A stretch of 64,000 nucleotides of DNA from the NCBI GenBank assembly GCA_018398805.1, contig JAGFBZ010002395.1:1488001-1552000 (forward strand). The letters are read 5' to 3'. The stretch comes from Hirundichthys speculiger. Taxonomy: Eukaryota > Chordata > Actinopteri > Beloniformes > Exocoetidae. The notes under the pieces were generated by a model that did no database searches, was not told the origin of the DNA, and saw nothing but the letters and a program-made list of their open reading frames with translations. Shown here piece after piece: positions 44,601 through 60,860 of this stretch (positions are counted from its first letter, which is position 1; each line of letters starts with the position of its first letter). The translations under genes were made by a program, and so were the position numbers.

Positions 44601-47516
44601 TCTTTTACATCAGGATGCTCTGCAGCAGCGCTTAGCGGTGCAGGAGGATGCTGTTCTGCAGCTAAAGCAGGAACTACTGAGGTGCAACATGGCCAAAGAT
44701 CAACTGGAAGGAGAAAATGTGAGACAAATGGATGATTTCCTTTTGACCTAATAAAAGATTTTTACCAGATTGACCCATGGATGCAGTGAGACCTGTTAGA
44801 GAAATAGGGGCTTTTATCATTATCATGTATCTGCCTGCAGGAAGAACTCAAACGCAAGCTGAGTGAAAGGAACCAATTAATCAGTGACTATGAGGTATAG
44901 TCCATCACTGTTTGCATTCTTCTGCTGCACCATTCAGATAAAGGCTTACTGTAGGCCACTCATCTGTCTTGTCACAATAGCAGCAGCTTGGGAGGAAGGA
45001 CAGAATACTGCAGCAGCAGCAGCAAAAGCTTGATGAAGCTCAACAGAAAGCACATGAAGTCAGTCATGGAAGGGTATGAAGCATGACATGGTTCAAGTAT
45101 TTCCACAGAACGCTTCATTTTTCAGCATTAATTACTTAATGTTATCATAATGATGAAATATATAATAAAGACTTTTTAGAAATCAATTTTAGATTATTTT
45201 ACACAAGACATCACCCACTTATTTCCTTGTCAACAAATCCACTGATTAAACCAAAACCACTCATGAACTGAGGCATTGCCTTGCTCAAAATGATTAAGTA
45301 AAAAAGGTAAAATATTCATGAACTATTGCTAACTGTAGCATGAATACTGCATTAACTGGGGACCATTTTCAGTTACAGAGTCATTTCTTAGATTTTTTTT
45401 TTTTTTGCACTAGCAAGCTCGTCTTATAGCAGGATAGTGAATGACAAAATGTCACAAAATAAAATGCGACAGTGCTTATTGTTAGAACCGATGTGACCAA
45501 TGCAACAATGAGAGTCCTTGATGTGCTTTTAAATGAGTTTCTGAACAACAGTAAAGCGTTTATTCAGAAGAATAAACTCCATCCTTCTTTGCTTTACCTA
45601 TAGCTACAGATCTGTTCTTTTTATAGCCTTCTCTAAAATTATATAATTACAAAATAGCTTTAATTGTGATTGTAGAATAGTTCTCTTGCTCATCTTTATT
45701 CACATGATGTTTCCATTTGACAGTCAATCAAGAGTGAAATTGGTGGTTATAGTAACTCTGTGGCGTCATCTCCTCCAGCGTACCAACACAATTCACCAGT
45801 ACGTACCTTTTTTTTTTTCAAATTATTATCAATAATTTTGAATATTTGTTGTATTAAAGTGCATCATGAAATCAAAAACTGAATGACAAAAATGCCCCAA
45901 TTTGCTGTGCTGCTGAAACCAACTGGGAAAATACTTCACTAACAGAACTACAGCAATTGTAATCTTCACCTTCCAAACATACATTGTTCTCTAAAAGGAG
46001 AGCTGCATAGCACAGTGGTTAGCGTGTCTATGCTTGAGATGTTCAAAAAAATGTCACTAAAACACTAAATTGAATATTTTGCCAATCACTGAATTCTTTA
46101 TTTAATTACATTTCATTTGGTGTTCCAATTTATTTGTAATCTGGGATATAGGTACATGTTCTGACTATTATGAGGCTGTTTGCCACAGGGTGAGGAGCTG
46201 CAGCTGGTCAGGGAAGCACTACGCAGTCTGAGGGACAGTTTCTCGGGTCATGACCCTCAACATCACACCCTCGACACTTTGGAGCAGGGCGTGGCCAGTC
46301 TCATGGCCCGACTGCACTCCATGGATACCCAGCGCAGACAGGACAGAGCGGTAAACACTCTTAAACATCCTACCCTTGAGGAAATGTAATAAGCACATCT
46401 GTCACCTGGCAAATGATGACTAACCCCGGCATGGCACACTCAGCTGTTTACCATGAATTCTTCTTCTAGGAGGAATTTAAATCACCAGGACGCAGAGCCA
46501 ACTCAACAGACCGTGACTCATGGCCACCAAGCTCCAGTAAGACAAAGAAAATTCTTGTTTTGTTGAGTATTTGTCATCCTCTGCAACATCTCAGGATGGG
46601 CTGTTAAATAAAACTATCCCATTCAGTTACAGAGCTATGTATGCATTACCTTCAGCGAGGCCAGAGCCATTTTAGACTCCGATTGCGAAAATTAGTGTTT
46701 GTGTTCTTATTATTTCCAGAAATGGCACACTCACACAGCAGCCCGGGATTGGACGCCACCGTCTCCACTAAAGTGCTCTACTTCACCGATCGCTCGCTCA
46801 CTCCATTTCTGATTAACATCCCAAAAAGGTGAAAACAAAACGACACGTAATGACAGGTTTATGTTGCAGTGTTTTTGTTTGTTTTTACCGCAGTGTGTTA
46901 TTTTTGATAAAATTGTCATCTAGGACAGAGCTGGGCTGAGGAAGAACAAGAATTCAAACATGGGTTTTTCAGGTGGCTGAATGTTCACGCTACAGAAGCA
47001 TAATGCTTACGTGGGTGTATGAATGCGTAGATCCTGACTAACCGCATGTGCTTACAGGCTGGGTGAAGTGACTCTGCGAGACTTTAAGACTGCTGTGGAC
47101 AGACAAGGCAATTTCAGATACCACTTCAAGGCCCTTGACCCAGAGTTTGGCACAGTGAAAGAGGAGGTAGGCGTGGGAGTCAAATTATAGGCCCTATTTC
47201 TTTTCACGTCCGCTTCAACTGGAAAATGTAAAAAAGGAAGTTTCAGAGAAAGCTTGGAATATTATATTACATTTTAAAATACATAAGAATATTACATATT
47301 ATATGCTTAGAATGTTGGAATATATCAAAAACACTGAGGGGTGAGTCATTCCCATCTCAGATCATTTGAAAGCTGTGTACATTTTAGAGGCAAGTCTCTC
47401 AGGTACGTAAACACTGCGTGTTGGCTGTCCAGGTGTTTCAGGATGGAGCAGTTGTGCCCGGCTGGGAGGGGAAGATTGTTGCTTGGGTGGAAGAGGATCA
47501 TGGCGAGCGGAGGTAG
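38606..47516 (+). CDS. dixdc1: DIX domain-containing protein 1 (Dixin), short isoform
   Basis: Fifteen coding exons: 38606-38628, 41911-42059, 42149-42294, 43833-43922, 44173-44226, 44324-44374, 44614-44718, 44841-44894, 44981-45073, 45724-45798, 46189-46350, 46470-46536, 46720-46828, 47058-47166 and 47433-47516. They total 1,371 nt, 456 aa, and all junctions are in frame with GT-AG ends. Dixin binds Dishevelled/Axin through its DIX domain in Wnt signalling and associates with actin and neuronal partners. Visible parts: isoform start MGAKQMKC, matching the remembered short human isoform (MGGTQVKC); an acidic linker; a coiled coil of about residues 75-255 ([20 protein letters not shown], then heptads rich in Leu/Gln/Glu); a conserved block [20 protein letters not shown]; and the DIX domain about 374-453 ([20 protein letters not shown], ending [18 protein letters not shown]). 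The N-terminal calponin-homology domain of the long isoform was not found in the window. Confidence 0.93.
38629..41910 (+). other. DIXDC1 intron 1
   Basis: 3.3 kb with canonical ends. Mostly AT-rich with no recognised repeat. A short signal-peptide-like open frame at 41441-41647 is listed separately. Confidence 0.7.
41441..41647 (+). other. Short open frame with signal-peptide-like segment
   Basis: A 68-codon frame; from an internal Met it reads [20 protein letters not shown] then DE, stop. The hydrophobic run after a Met is signal-peptide-like. The stop follows almost at once, and a donor-like gtaatg overlaps the end. It lies on the same strand within DIXDC1 intron 1, 260 bp before exon 2. 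No family is recognised and it is probably non-coding. Confidence 0.15.
42780..43250 (+). pseudogene. Degenerate Tc1-like transposase fragment in DIXDC1 intron 3
   Basis: Matches, from memory, a second fish Tc1-like transposase family: ttgcaaggccatttccaagc, acaagtggaaaacatccagg, agttcaccccaaggtt, gcaatgctcagagaaag, then cacaagacttctggaacaac. It is full of stops and deletions. It belongs to a different subfamily from the element at 1673. Confidence 0.7.
45998..46032 (+). mobile_element. tRNA-like SINE head fragment
   Basis: agctgcatagcacagtggtt then agc resembles the A-box end of tRNA-derived fish SINEs. There is no B box or tail, so it is a truncated remnant within DIXDC1 intron 10. Confidence 0.4.
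46720..47516 (+). CDS. dixdc1: DIX-domain exons of DIXDC1
   Basis: The last three exons (46720-46828, 47058-47166, 47433-47516) encode the DIX domain, a ubiquitin-like head-to-tail polymerisation module shared with Dishevelled and Axin. The conserved strings [28 protein letters not shown] and [14 protein letters not shown] are present and uninterrupted. Stop TAG at 47514-47516. Confidence 0.95.
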
Positions 47517-47934
47517 AGGCCCAAAAACAAGACAACACCGCCACAAACCCGTACTGTTCCCACTGGACTGAGAATCAACTGAAATACATAAAGAAAAGCT
47601 ATTCTATTATTAACAGGGACCAAATGCAGATTACGCTTTTCCATGTTTTACAAGTGAATGTTTCATACCAAGAAAATTTGACATTTGAGAAATGCTTTTA
47701 ATGAAAAACATGTGAAGTATTGTTTGTACCTTAAAAACTTCAATGTGGAACTTCAATTTAATAGTCAGCAATGTGATACTGGAAGCTCTGAATAATGAAC
47801 AAATGTTAGTTTTACATAAAAGCTATAAGCTGTGCATACTACTCAAACCTCATAAAGAAAGTGTTTACTGACAGTTTTCACGTTCCATATTGCCAAACAG
47901 TAATGATGTTGTACTGCATCAATTTTAATGTTTT

Positions 47935-47940
47935 AATAAA
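47935..47940 (+). terminator. DIXDC1 poly(A) signal
   Basis: AATAAA about 420 bp after the DIXDC1 stop, at the end of a 3' UTR with no other features. PIH1D2 ends on the opposite strand at 48209, so the two genes converge with a gap of about 270 bp. Confidence 0.6.
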
Positions 47941-48208
47941 CATAAATTATTGCATGGATCATTTTGCTGACAATTATTTCCTCTTCCATTCAGTAATGAC
48001 ACTGTTCACCAGCTCACAACCATTAAACACCTACACTCACACACCCACACCTTAGTAAACAGAGTCCACAAATTCTAATCAAGTCCCATTAATATTTAGG
48101 TGGGTGGGCTATGTTGCTAATTAAATTCACTGTATGTTGTGCTCCTAATGCTTTTCATACGGTGTAACACGATACGATTTGTTTTGGTTTTGTGACACAT
48201 TTTAAGTG

Positions 48209-51200
48209 TCACTTTTGTGTACATTTTGCTTTTCCGTAAAGGAAACGAATCACAAGAACATCCACTGTCAGCTGAAGCCTTCGTTTCTTCTTGTTGAAGA
48301 TGGCAGAGGCAGTGTCCTCATTTACAGTTTCTGGAAACTCCAGAAGCAGATAATAAAAATCCTCCACTTCTAGTAAGACATCCTCCTGTACAGCAAAAGA
48401 CATTCAACACACTGTAAGACTCATTATGGGTCAGCTCATTTATGATATCCATTTATATCCCGATTGAGTGTACAAGTGCTAACCTTGGACACTCTGAGCT
48501 GGCACTCTGACACGGAGTGGACCTTTGGCAGCTCCACTGTCAGCACCACAGCACGAGGAACTCCTTCTGTATCAGTCTTCACCTCAAGTTGGTACTCTGG
48601 CCTCTGAGGCTCCATGAAAGTGGTGGAGATGACCTGGATCAAATCCCCTTTTCTGTTCTCTGGAGGTCTAAAGATAATTTGGGCTGCAGAGTCTGTCTCT
48701 TTTTCCTCTGATTGTAGAGAGGAGATCTGCCGCAGGAGGACATTTGGAGTATGACTGACTGTAAAAGGGAACATTTGGATTATGAGAAACTAGTAGGAGG
48801 GGAGATAATACACCTTCACAGGGAAAAAACAGGTCAAACAGAGAGGGCTTGCAGAAGCTTATCAGGGTAAAAGGGTTGTTTACCTGTTTCTGGTTGTTTG
48901 GAAGTCTTAGACTGTATTTGAAACCCAAGCCGACAGTATAAGTCGTCTGGGCTACTCTTTGGGCCACAGTTGACGACATGGTACTCCTGAGATAACCGCA
49001 TCCCATGCTGCTGCTGGGCAAAGCTCAGTGCCAGCATATAGATCTTTTTGATGTTGGCTTTATCTTCCCCAGTCCCCTGTAGCACTGTGGGATTTAATGC
49101 CACATCCAACACAGCGTACCAGCCTGCAGAGGAAAAACTTTGAATATTTTGCTCATTTCATGGGACCAAAGGGACAGTGGCTGTGGCTTCTGACGCACCT
49201 TGACCTTCTTTTGTGCTTGTCACCAATTTTCCTGCACACACTGGTAAAGTGCTGTTTAGATCCTGAGGTGCAGGCACACGTTTCCAGCTGCATATATTTA
49301 TGTAAAGCAGGCCTGCTTTCGGTTCCTGATAAAGACATAGATGAACTGTCAAAACGCACCATATTTCATAACCATAAATGGACCAAAGTTCGACAGACAA
49401 AATGCAAGTCCTCTTTTTTGCGAGAAGCCATAAACAGGTGAAACAGCTGGTCAAACAGGAGAACTTTAACAATCATTACAGAATTTTTTTGTAAATGCAA
49501 AATTTTAAGCCAATTTCTTTTATTCCAGAATTATTATTATTTACACCTTGTGACCGTGAACTGAACAAAACTGCAATTTTTGATTGACGGGTAGTGAATA
49601 GCCTGACCAGCCATCCTAATATGAAAATGTGGTTCCTCAGGAATGAGCTGTGATTTCCAGAGAGCAGGTACTAACAGACACAGACGAAACAGAGACCTGA
49701 GTACCACAAAATAGTGCTATTTGCATCTGCTAGATAGCAGTAATGCGTTGCATTTGGGGCCTTTTGTGAACACGACCACTTCCGGTAAAGAATGGAACAA
49801 ACCAAAACAAGCAATACAGATCATAAATTTTACATACTTTTCTACCTTTAAACAACCATGGTGTACTACTGACATACTTCAATATGTTACAAAACATACC
49901 TCCAAAGTAAAGAAGCTACACATCTATCTCTCCCAGGATGATGCGATGTGTGTAAAGATCTCTTTGCATAGAGAAGGTGGAAAGCACTGATTTTGAAGAA
50001 TGTCTTGAATGTCACAAGAAATTCCAGTATATGTTCCAGTCATTTCGACTAGGAAAAGATCAACACTGAAGATCAACACTAGTCAGGGGAAGAACCAGAA
50101 AGGCACAGATCTGCAAAACCCCAGATGACTGTGAGTACTTCCCCCTTGTTCTGCAGTACTCGGGTAGCCTCTACTGCCCCTGGATGTCATTGGATAGACA
50201 TGCAACCAGTCAGAGAAACAAAGCATGTGATGACTTTGGGCTGACAATCAGAGTACTGTCAACAAAAGACATCCAAAATGGCATGCAGTGGAGGAAGGAA
50301 AAGCAGTGAGTAACTGTTGTCCGTTTGCAGTAAAAACCTCTTGATCCAAGATGTTATTTATAATTCTGCAGTCATTTTGGTTGTTCTGAATAGTCACTCT
50401 TGGAAGCTCCTGGATGAGCCACCACATAAAGCCCAACCCACTGAAATTGGTTCGATATGTTCTTTAAAAGTGCAAATGATTGTGAATGACAGAGGTACCA
50501 GACCCGTCTAACCAGAGAGAATTTTGGTGAAGTGACTGGGTGTGGCCAGTGATGCAGAAAATGCCTTTCTCTAAGGCTCTGGGTTTGGCTGGCCAGAGTA
50601 GGTAGGTATAGGCTAATGAACACGTTTCACAAGTGTAAGACATTTCATATATTTAATCTAATAGGGCAGTGGTGTGCGCAAACTGTGGTACTCATACCAC
50701 CAGTGGTACGTGAGCGCTCTCTGGTGGTACGTGGGGAACGTCATGACTTTCCACATTTTCACTTAAAAAAAAAAAACAGAAACAAACAATGGATTATAAA
50801 TACATTTCAAACGAAATGTGTAGCTTGAGATAATTAAAATTGTCTTATAAAAATCTTTGTTGCATATTCGTTGCAGTGCAGATGTAACAACTTTTGCGTG
50901 TGTTTATTTTGCTCTGTATGAGGTACGAGTATGTGAGAACTGTTGGACAGAGTTGTAAATGTCTGATTCAGTAAAGGTAACAATTCAGGCAACAATGAAT
51001 AACCACAATAAGGAATAAACATCTCTCCTGTGTGATTAAATGTGATTAAAGCTAATTGAGAAGCCATATATGGCTATAATTTAAAATTGGTCATCATGGT
51101 GGTACTCAGAGAGCTGAACAGTTTCTCAGGTGGTACGCAGTATTAAAAGTTTGATAACCACTGTAATAGGGCAATAAAGCTTTTCTTTGGAACATATTTT

Positions 51201-51695
51201 AAGTCAATGGCTGCTATCAGTGTGGTCCAATATATTTTCTGAAATGTTCCAAAAAAAAAGAAGAAGAAGAGAAGAAGACATTACTGATTTTTTTTTTTAA
51301 CTAAGTCCTAAAATTTGAAGGGTAACAAGATTTTCTGCCACATCACACAAATATGGAGCCCTAAAACTAAACTAATTGTTAATGAGACACACCTGTTCCG
51401 TGGTTGCTTCGTCGTAAAGCATAGTTCATGAAAAACCGCATATGCAGGGAAATCTATCCTTAAGGTAAATTTTTATGCGTCCTCTATTTGCTACAAACCG
51501 ACATAACTTACCAGTATGTGAGTGCACACGCACGAATGGAGCTCAGGCGGTGCACTGGAAACCAGCTCCCTCCTTCAACTGTTTCTCTATCAGCGCGCGG
51601 TAAGCTGCGGGGTCATTTTGTGACAGATCATCCAACATCGACCAAATCTGGTTGACCTGCCGCAAAACCTCACCTGAGCCGCCAGCGGCAGACAT
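48209..51695 (-). CDS. pih1d2: PIH1 domain-containing protein 2, with a frameshift in exon 1
   Basis: Minus-strand exons: 51512-51695, 49199-49325, 48884-49123, 48484-48758 and 48209-48385. PIH proteins are co-chaperone adaptors (HSP90/R2TP-type complexes); several act in axonemal dynein preassembly, but PIH1D2 is less well understood. Matches to the family as I remember it: LRQVNQIWSMLDDLSQNDP (exon 1), LLYINICSWKRVPAPQ (exon 2), YAVLDVALNPTVLQG (exon 3), and a CS-like domain in exons 4-5 (VVLTVELPKVHSVSECQLRV). All splice sites are GT-AG. Exons total 1,003 nt, one too many: after KEGAG the frame runs into TGA (51543-51545), while the +1 frame continues with APPELHSCVCTHIL, as in relatives. 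One extra base in the TTT at 51559-51561 explains it. Without it the protein would be 333 aa. It could be a consensus error or a true pseudogene. Confidence 0.85.
49491..50140. other. PIH1D2 intron 1, left part, nothing recognised
   Basis: AT-rich intron sequence. The dispersed repeat shared with 27.5-28.9 kb begins to its right. Confidence 0.4.
50150..50610. repeat. Dispersed repeat family shared with 27.7-28.9 kb
   Basis: ttggatagacatgcaaccag near 50190 and the gtaccaga...gagagaatttt...gggt.tg..tggcca block near 50493-50550 both recur, in the same order and orientation, around 27735 and 28800. It is a non-coding dispersed element in PIH1D2 intron 1. I remember similar sequence as common in fish but do not name it. 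Confidence 0.6.
50659..50666. repeat. hAT target-site duplication, left (taataggg)
   Basis: An 8-bp word repeated exactly at 51164-51171. Confidence 0.9.
50667..51163. mobile_element. hAT-type MITE, 497 bp
   Basis: The left end cagtggtgtgcgcaaactgt and the right end aaaagtttgataaccactg are imperfect inverted repeats of the CAGTGGT type. Repeated subterminal ggtggtac motifs occur at both ends. Exact 8-bp flanking duplications are diagnostic of hAT. No transposase. It lies in PIH1D2 intron 1. Confidence 0.88.
51164..51171. repeat. hAT target-site duplication, right (taataggg)
   Basis: Identical to 50659-50666. Confidence 0.9.
51512..51695 (-). pseudogene. pih1d2: PIH1D2 exon 1 carrying a one-base frame break
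   Basis: ATG at 51693-51695, donor gtaagt after CTG at 51512. The frame from ATG stops at TGA 51543-51545 after 50 aa, yet the alternative frame between about 51560 and 51512 is the conserved one and joins exon 2 in phase. This strongly suggests a single-base insertion rather than wrong exon choice. Confidence 0.8.
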
Positions 51696-52904
51696 CTTAA
51701 GGTGAATATCTATCTATCTACTGTCTATTTGCAGTCGTAACTACCACTGATCTCTTGCTATTTTTGGCGACAAAACAACCAGCAAAATACGAAATGTTTG
51801 TTCACAGACGTTAAAAACTAAATTATCTTCAGTTTTAAAAATAGCTTTGCTGCTATTGCAAAAAGTATTCAAACTTGTTAAATCATGTCAGAAGTAACGC
51901 AGGCTTGATAAATGTTTGCAGTTGCTATGGAAACCACATGACACAGTCGCCACCTAGTGGCAGAAAGCGCTGCTGCAGATCAATAATCACACAACACTGT
52001 GTTTAAAGAGGTATAATTTACTGAATACATGAAAAATATAACGTAAAAATGCATTTAATATGTCCACTCTGTTTTATGTGTAAATTATGACTGACATTTA
52101 AAGTATAAATATACAACTATAGTTTTCAAATGTGTCAAACAGTTCTGTCAGCAGCATCACATTCTTCTCCTTGCTTCTTGATCCATTCTCAGTAATTCTG
52201 CAAAAGACCGAGAGAGTAGTTACCAGCAGTCAATACAAACTTAAATTATGTTTTATTGTGAAATTTCTGGTGCCTTTGAGTCACTGATACAAATCAATGA
52301 TAATGGTAGTGTTTGATGTCTGTAATGAGAGATCTCTGAAGTGATGTAAACAATTGTCACTTTGTCATGTCACGAATGAAAGAATGCTTAATTGAAGTGA
52401 AAATTGAACAGTGCTGTTTGAAAATTAGAAGTATTCATGCAAAATCAAAATGACTCCTATGAGAATGACATGATTTAGATTAGCTTAATCAGTGGTGCAT
52501 TGTTGACTGTACAAATGATGTTGATGCTGATCAAAGTGAAGCTGATTTTAACCATTTTATTCAGAATTTTGTTGTGTATTCTAGTTTATAATGAGAGATG
52601 ATGTGGAAAAATGCACTGCTTCTGCATTTTGGTCTTAGTTAGCATATAATGCCACAGTGTATGGTGTTGTGTGTTGTTGTTCATCTGAGGTTATATTTAC
52701 TTTTTTTAAAGATCTGGTTAGGATCAGTTAATTCTTATTCTGTTCTAATGTGTGGAGGTAATGAATTGCCTTTTTGTATTTTTCACATGATGGTGACATA
52801 GCCATGTGTTTTGTGTTAAAAACTTTTCATTTAAAAATTATAGCACAGTTGTCACATAAAGGCAGCCAAGTACATAGTTACTTCAACCTTGTTATCTTGT
52901 CTTA
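51696..52904. other. Between PIH1D2 start and TMPRSS5 stop
   Basis: Holds the PIH1D2 upstream region (right after 51695, with a short ATCT run near 51706) and the 3' UTR of TMPRSS5, both on the minus strand. A minus-strand AATAAA candidate lies at 52556-52561. No other gene is seen. Confidence 0.4.
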
Positions 52905-57366
<4,462 letters not shown>

Positions 57367-60300
57367 CTGTAGGCCTGTGTTGGAGTTATGGAGGTCTGTC
57401 CTGTTTGCAGTTGATGCACCTTTTTAACAGAATGCAACTCTGGATTTTCCCTTCACAAAGAGACAATGAGGTCAGCACCGGTGTAGAGAATGAGGCTGTT
57501 GTTTGTCCCGGGAGGTCATGGGGCCTGTGGATGCAAGCTGAACCAGGTCTTTGTAGGGGGAGGGGGGAGCATCTCCAGAGGTACCTCCAAGCTGACATTT
57601 GATGGGACACCAGGGCGTTGCTAGGTAACACTTTTTACCCGTGCCAAAAGATTGTGTTTGCACCTGAGACGCATAACTACCTGACAGTGTGCAGGTTCAT
57701 AGAAAAGGTCATTATTGCAGATTGTTGAAAAGTCTCATATCATGTCAATCCCGATCATTTGAAATCCAAAGCTATCGTCTCTCAACGCTCATGAACGAAA
57801 TGAAGCCTGCTCTGTCTGCTCGCTGACAGCTGAGACTTTCTCTTTCAATAGCACCCAGTCAGATTTATATTTTTAAAATTCTTGTTGTCAAAATATTCCT
57901 TTTTGTTTTAACAATATCACATTAGAAAATGTGATAAAAGGCTTGAAGGAACCATTAAATAAATAGAATATTAAAATGACTATTAGCTGAGATGAGGAGG
58001 ATGACATCTTGAGCTCAGAAGATCAAAGGCCGTTATTACTTTATTTCATGGAAGACGCATATGATTTCAAATCAAAATCAAATCCTTGCAGCTCCAGGAA
58101 CGTCTGATAATAGGTGTTTATGTGTGCCGTGGAATTATCCCGTGTCCAGGTGAAGGGGTAAACTGCCAGGAAGAAAATTCCTTCTTGTCTGACTGTCAAG
58201 GCCAAACCCAAGAAATGGCCCAGATCTATTTGGCTCATCTAACAGGTGTCATTTGGAATTATTTTGAAATCCAGCACAGAGTAATGAGCTTTGTGGCAGG
58301 AGCATAAATTGCATGTGATGGAGCAGCAGATGAAACTCCTATCACCAGGGTTGTGAAGGTAATCATATTTGATGATATTAGCATAGTGCTGAATTGTTTT
58401 GCAGAGGCAAACACACAAGGAAGGACACCATACAAGCTTTTCTCTGGTAATTCTCAAGTATTTGATGTCTCCCTCTTCTGGTGAAATTTCTTTTCTTGCA
58501 ATGTAAACATTTATTTACAGGACTCCATTTAGTGGTTTCACTTGATTATACAAGACATTTTCATTAAGTTTTTTTTTTTTAATGAGTCATTTTTTTTCAC
58601 AGTTTGTAACCCTCCAGGAAACTATCTGTAAAAATAGCTTTGTCTGTGTAATTTAAGCTCTTAAGCTCTTTGTTATACTTTCTTTGTAGCATGGTGTTTT
58701 TGTTTATTTATTTTTATTTGATCCTTGCTTCATTACTAAACTGAAGTTCATGAGGCAAAAAGTAAAGTGGAAACTGTCCTGTGATCAGGATAGATTAGAA
58801 CATAGTTCAAAACTGAGCATTCATGATGTGTGAGGTTGTATTTGTGCACGCAGCATGGGGAACTTAAACCCACGAAAGAGAGTCATTGAACCCTCAATAC
58901 ATAAAAGTTTAGGAATAACATCATCATTCTGAATATGTCATTGTTTCATTCCTTTGCACCAAGAATGCGCTTTCTGCGCTCAATGTCGTTTATGTAAGAT
59001 TAAGCCTTTTTTTTTTTTATAGTAAAAGTTCAATGAAAACCCCATTCTGAATGTACAACAAAGGCAGGGCTCTGTTGTAAAAGAACCTCAACTCATTTCA
59101 ATAATACTAACGATTGCTGAAGAGTAATTGTATAGAGATGTAAACTTGAATGCTAATTTGTCCATTTCAGTCAACCCATCTCTTAATGATGATGATTAAA
59201 AGAAAAATGAAATTCAAAAATCGGCATAAATGGCTCTAAATTGTTGAAACTGAAATCTCATGTCAAACGGAAACATTTTGCTTTCAAAACCAAAGCAGCT
59301 GGTCTCAGTTTCCAAGCCTGGTTTAAGGGAATACATTATGTATGCAACACAGTGGTGAGCTTGTCTCTCTCTGCTTCTGTTTTTAGTCGGGCTCACCTTT
59401 TAATATTTGTATGGTTTTCAGTGAGATGAAGAGCATAAATGATTTATTAACATTGCATTCTGTTTTTATTGTATTTTTTTTTTTTTATCTCATATAACTT
59501 TCATATCCAAGTTTTTTTTTTATCTTGCACATGACATCTGTTCTATTGCTTTCCCATATTTAACAATGTTTACTTGTAAAGTATCTCTTTAACATTCAAA
59601 TGCAATTGTATTAAAGTTTAATTTTGTTTTTACTAACTTTAAGAGTGTTTTTCAGTCAGTTAGGGCTGCCTTTTACTGTTGATTCAATGACTCATTTAAT
59701 TAGTAATCAGACTATGAATGGCCATTACTTTTATGATGCACCATCTAGAACAAAGACATTGAGCCAAATTTGTCTGCTTCCCAAATAAAAGAAATTAAAA
59801 CCCTTTTTTTATGTGCTGCTGATTGAACAATTTGAGGTTTACAGCTGGGGACACTTTCATATTAACATCTGCTCACGGTGGTCACGTGTACAGGATTTAA
59901 TTTTAATTTCTGCTTAATTCATAACTATACTAGGAAACAGCTACAAAGATAAAATGTGCTGTTTTGTCCCAAGCCAAAGTCTTCACAGACTTTCCAGACT
60001 TTGGCTTATGCTCCACTTTTGATCAGAAATTTAAATTTCAGTGCCTCCAAAGTGACCTCAACAATAACGTTGTCCTTGGAGTGAACTCCAGTCATTTATT
60101 CACGTATCACAGCCTGAGGCTCCTCTGTGAACAGGCTGGCTGCAGGCCAGTTTGGAGCTGCTTCTGCGTTGTGGGTGGTTGCTCTCTCCCCGTTTGGTAC
60201 GCTGAGATTCGATCAGCTCCGGTGTTATCTCAGCCATTAGTACATGTGCCTCTGTCCAATGCCCGGACCTTGAACATCAGGTGCAATCTCTTGGTTCCCG

Positions 60301-60860
60301 CCCAGAAATCCCACAGTGGATATTAACTGAGCAGAAGTAGATGTTTCTTTTTTAGGGTTTGGACAGTGTTGGCATTAACAGCTTGATCTCCAAGTCCAGC
60401 GCACCAAAGCATTTAAAACTGAATCACTCGTGTGGCCTTTCGTGTGTTTTAATGCTTTTGGCTGTAACCTGCCTGCAGAGAAGGACATTAAAGGCTGGAG
60501 CTCCCATTTAGGCAGTGAAGGGAAGAGCAGAGGCTGTCAAAGACACAGTCCAAATGGAGCCGAGCTGAATGTTTTTGTCTTGGATAACATCGAATACACT
60601 GGTAATGTCATGATTTATTTAAAGCAGCTGAGTTCGATTGTCGTTGTCTTGGTCGGAGGGGGGGGTGCTCAGTGTGACCTACCTTGCTTACTTAACTATT
60701 TATAATATCAGAAACTTTGACCAGGGAGCTGTTACGTACTGTTTAGTGTCATCTGAACAGATAACGAATAATAGTATGATTTAATCATTGTCATGATAGT
60801 TTTTTTTTTCTTCTTCTTCTCACCAGCATCATTTCATTTGTAAATGTATATGCCGTATAT
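57367..60860. other. Upstream of TMPRSS5, no gene recognised
   Basis: An acceptor-like cctacag lies exactly before the TMPRSS5 ATG, so a 5' UTR exon probably lies further right (minus strand). The region is otherwise AT-rich without recognised repeats. A 120-codon frame (59964-60326) is noted separately. Confidence 0.4.
59964..60326 (+). other. 120-codon open frame, unassigned
   Basis: ATG-initiated frame starting MSQAKVFTDFPDFGLCSTFD, with many Cys and Leu, in a locally GC-richer block. There is no family resemblance, no clear domain, and the start context is weak. It may be chance, part of a repeat, or a non-coding RNA. Confidence 0.15.

Noticed and set aside
49097..49441. 114-codon plus-strand frame
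   Set aside because: Antisense to PIH1D2 exon 2 and its flanks; the minus-strand exon has matching splice sites and family motifs.
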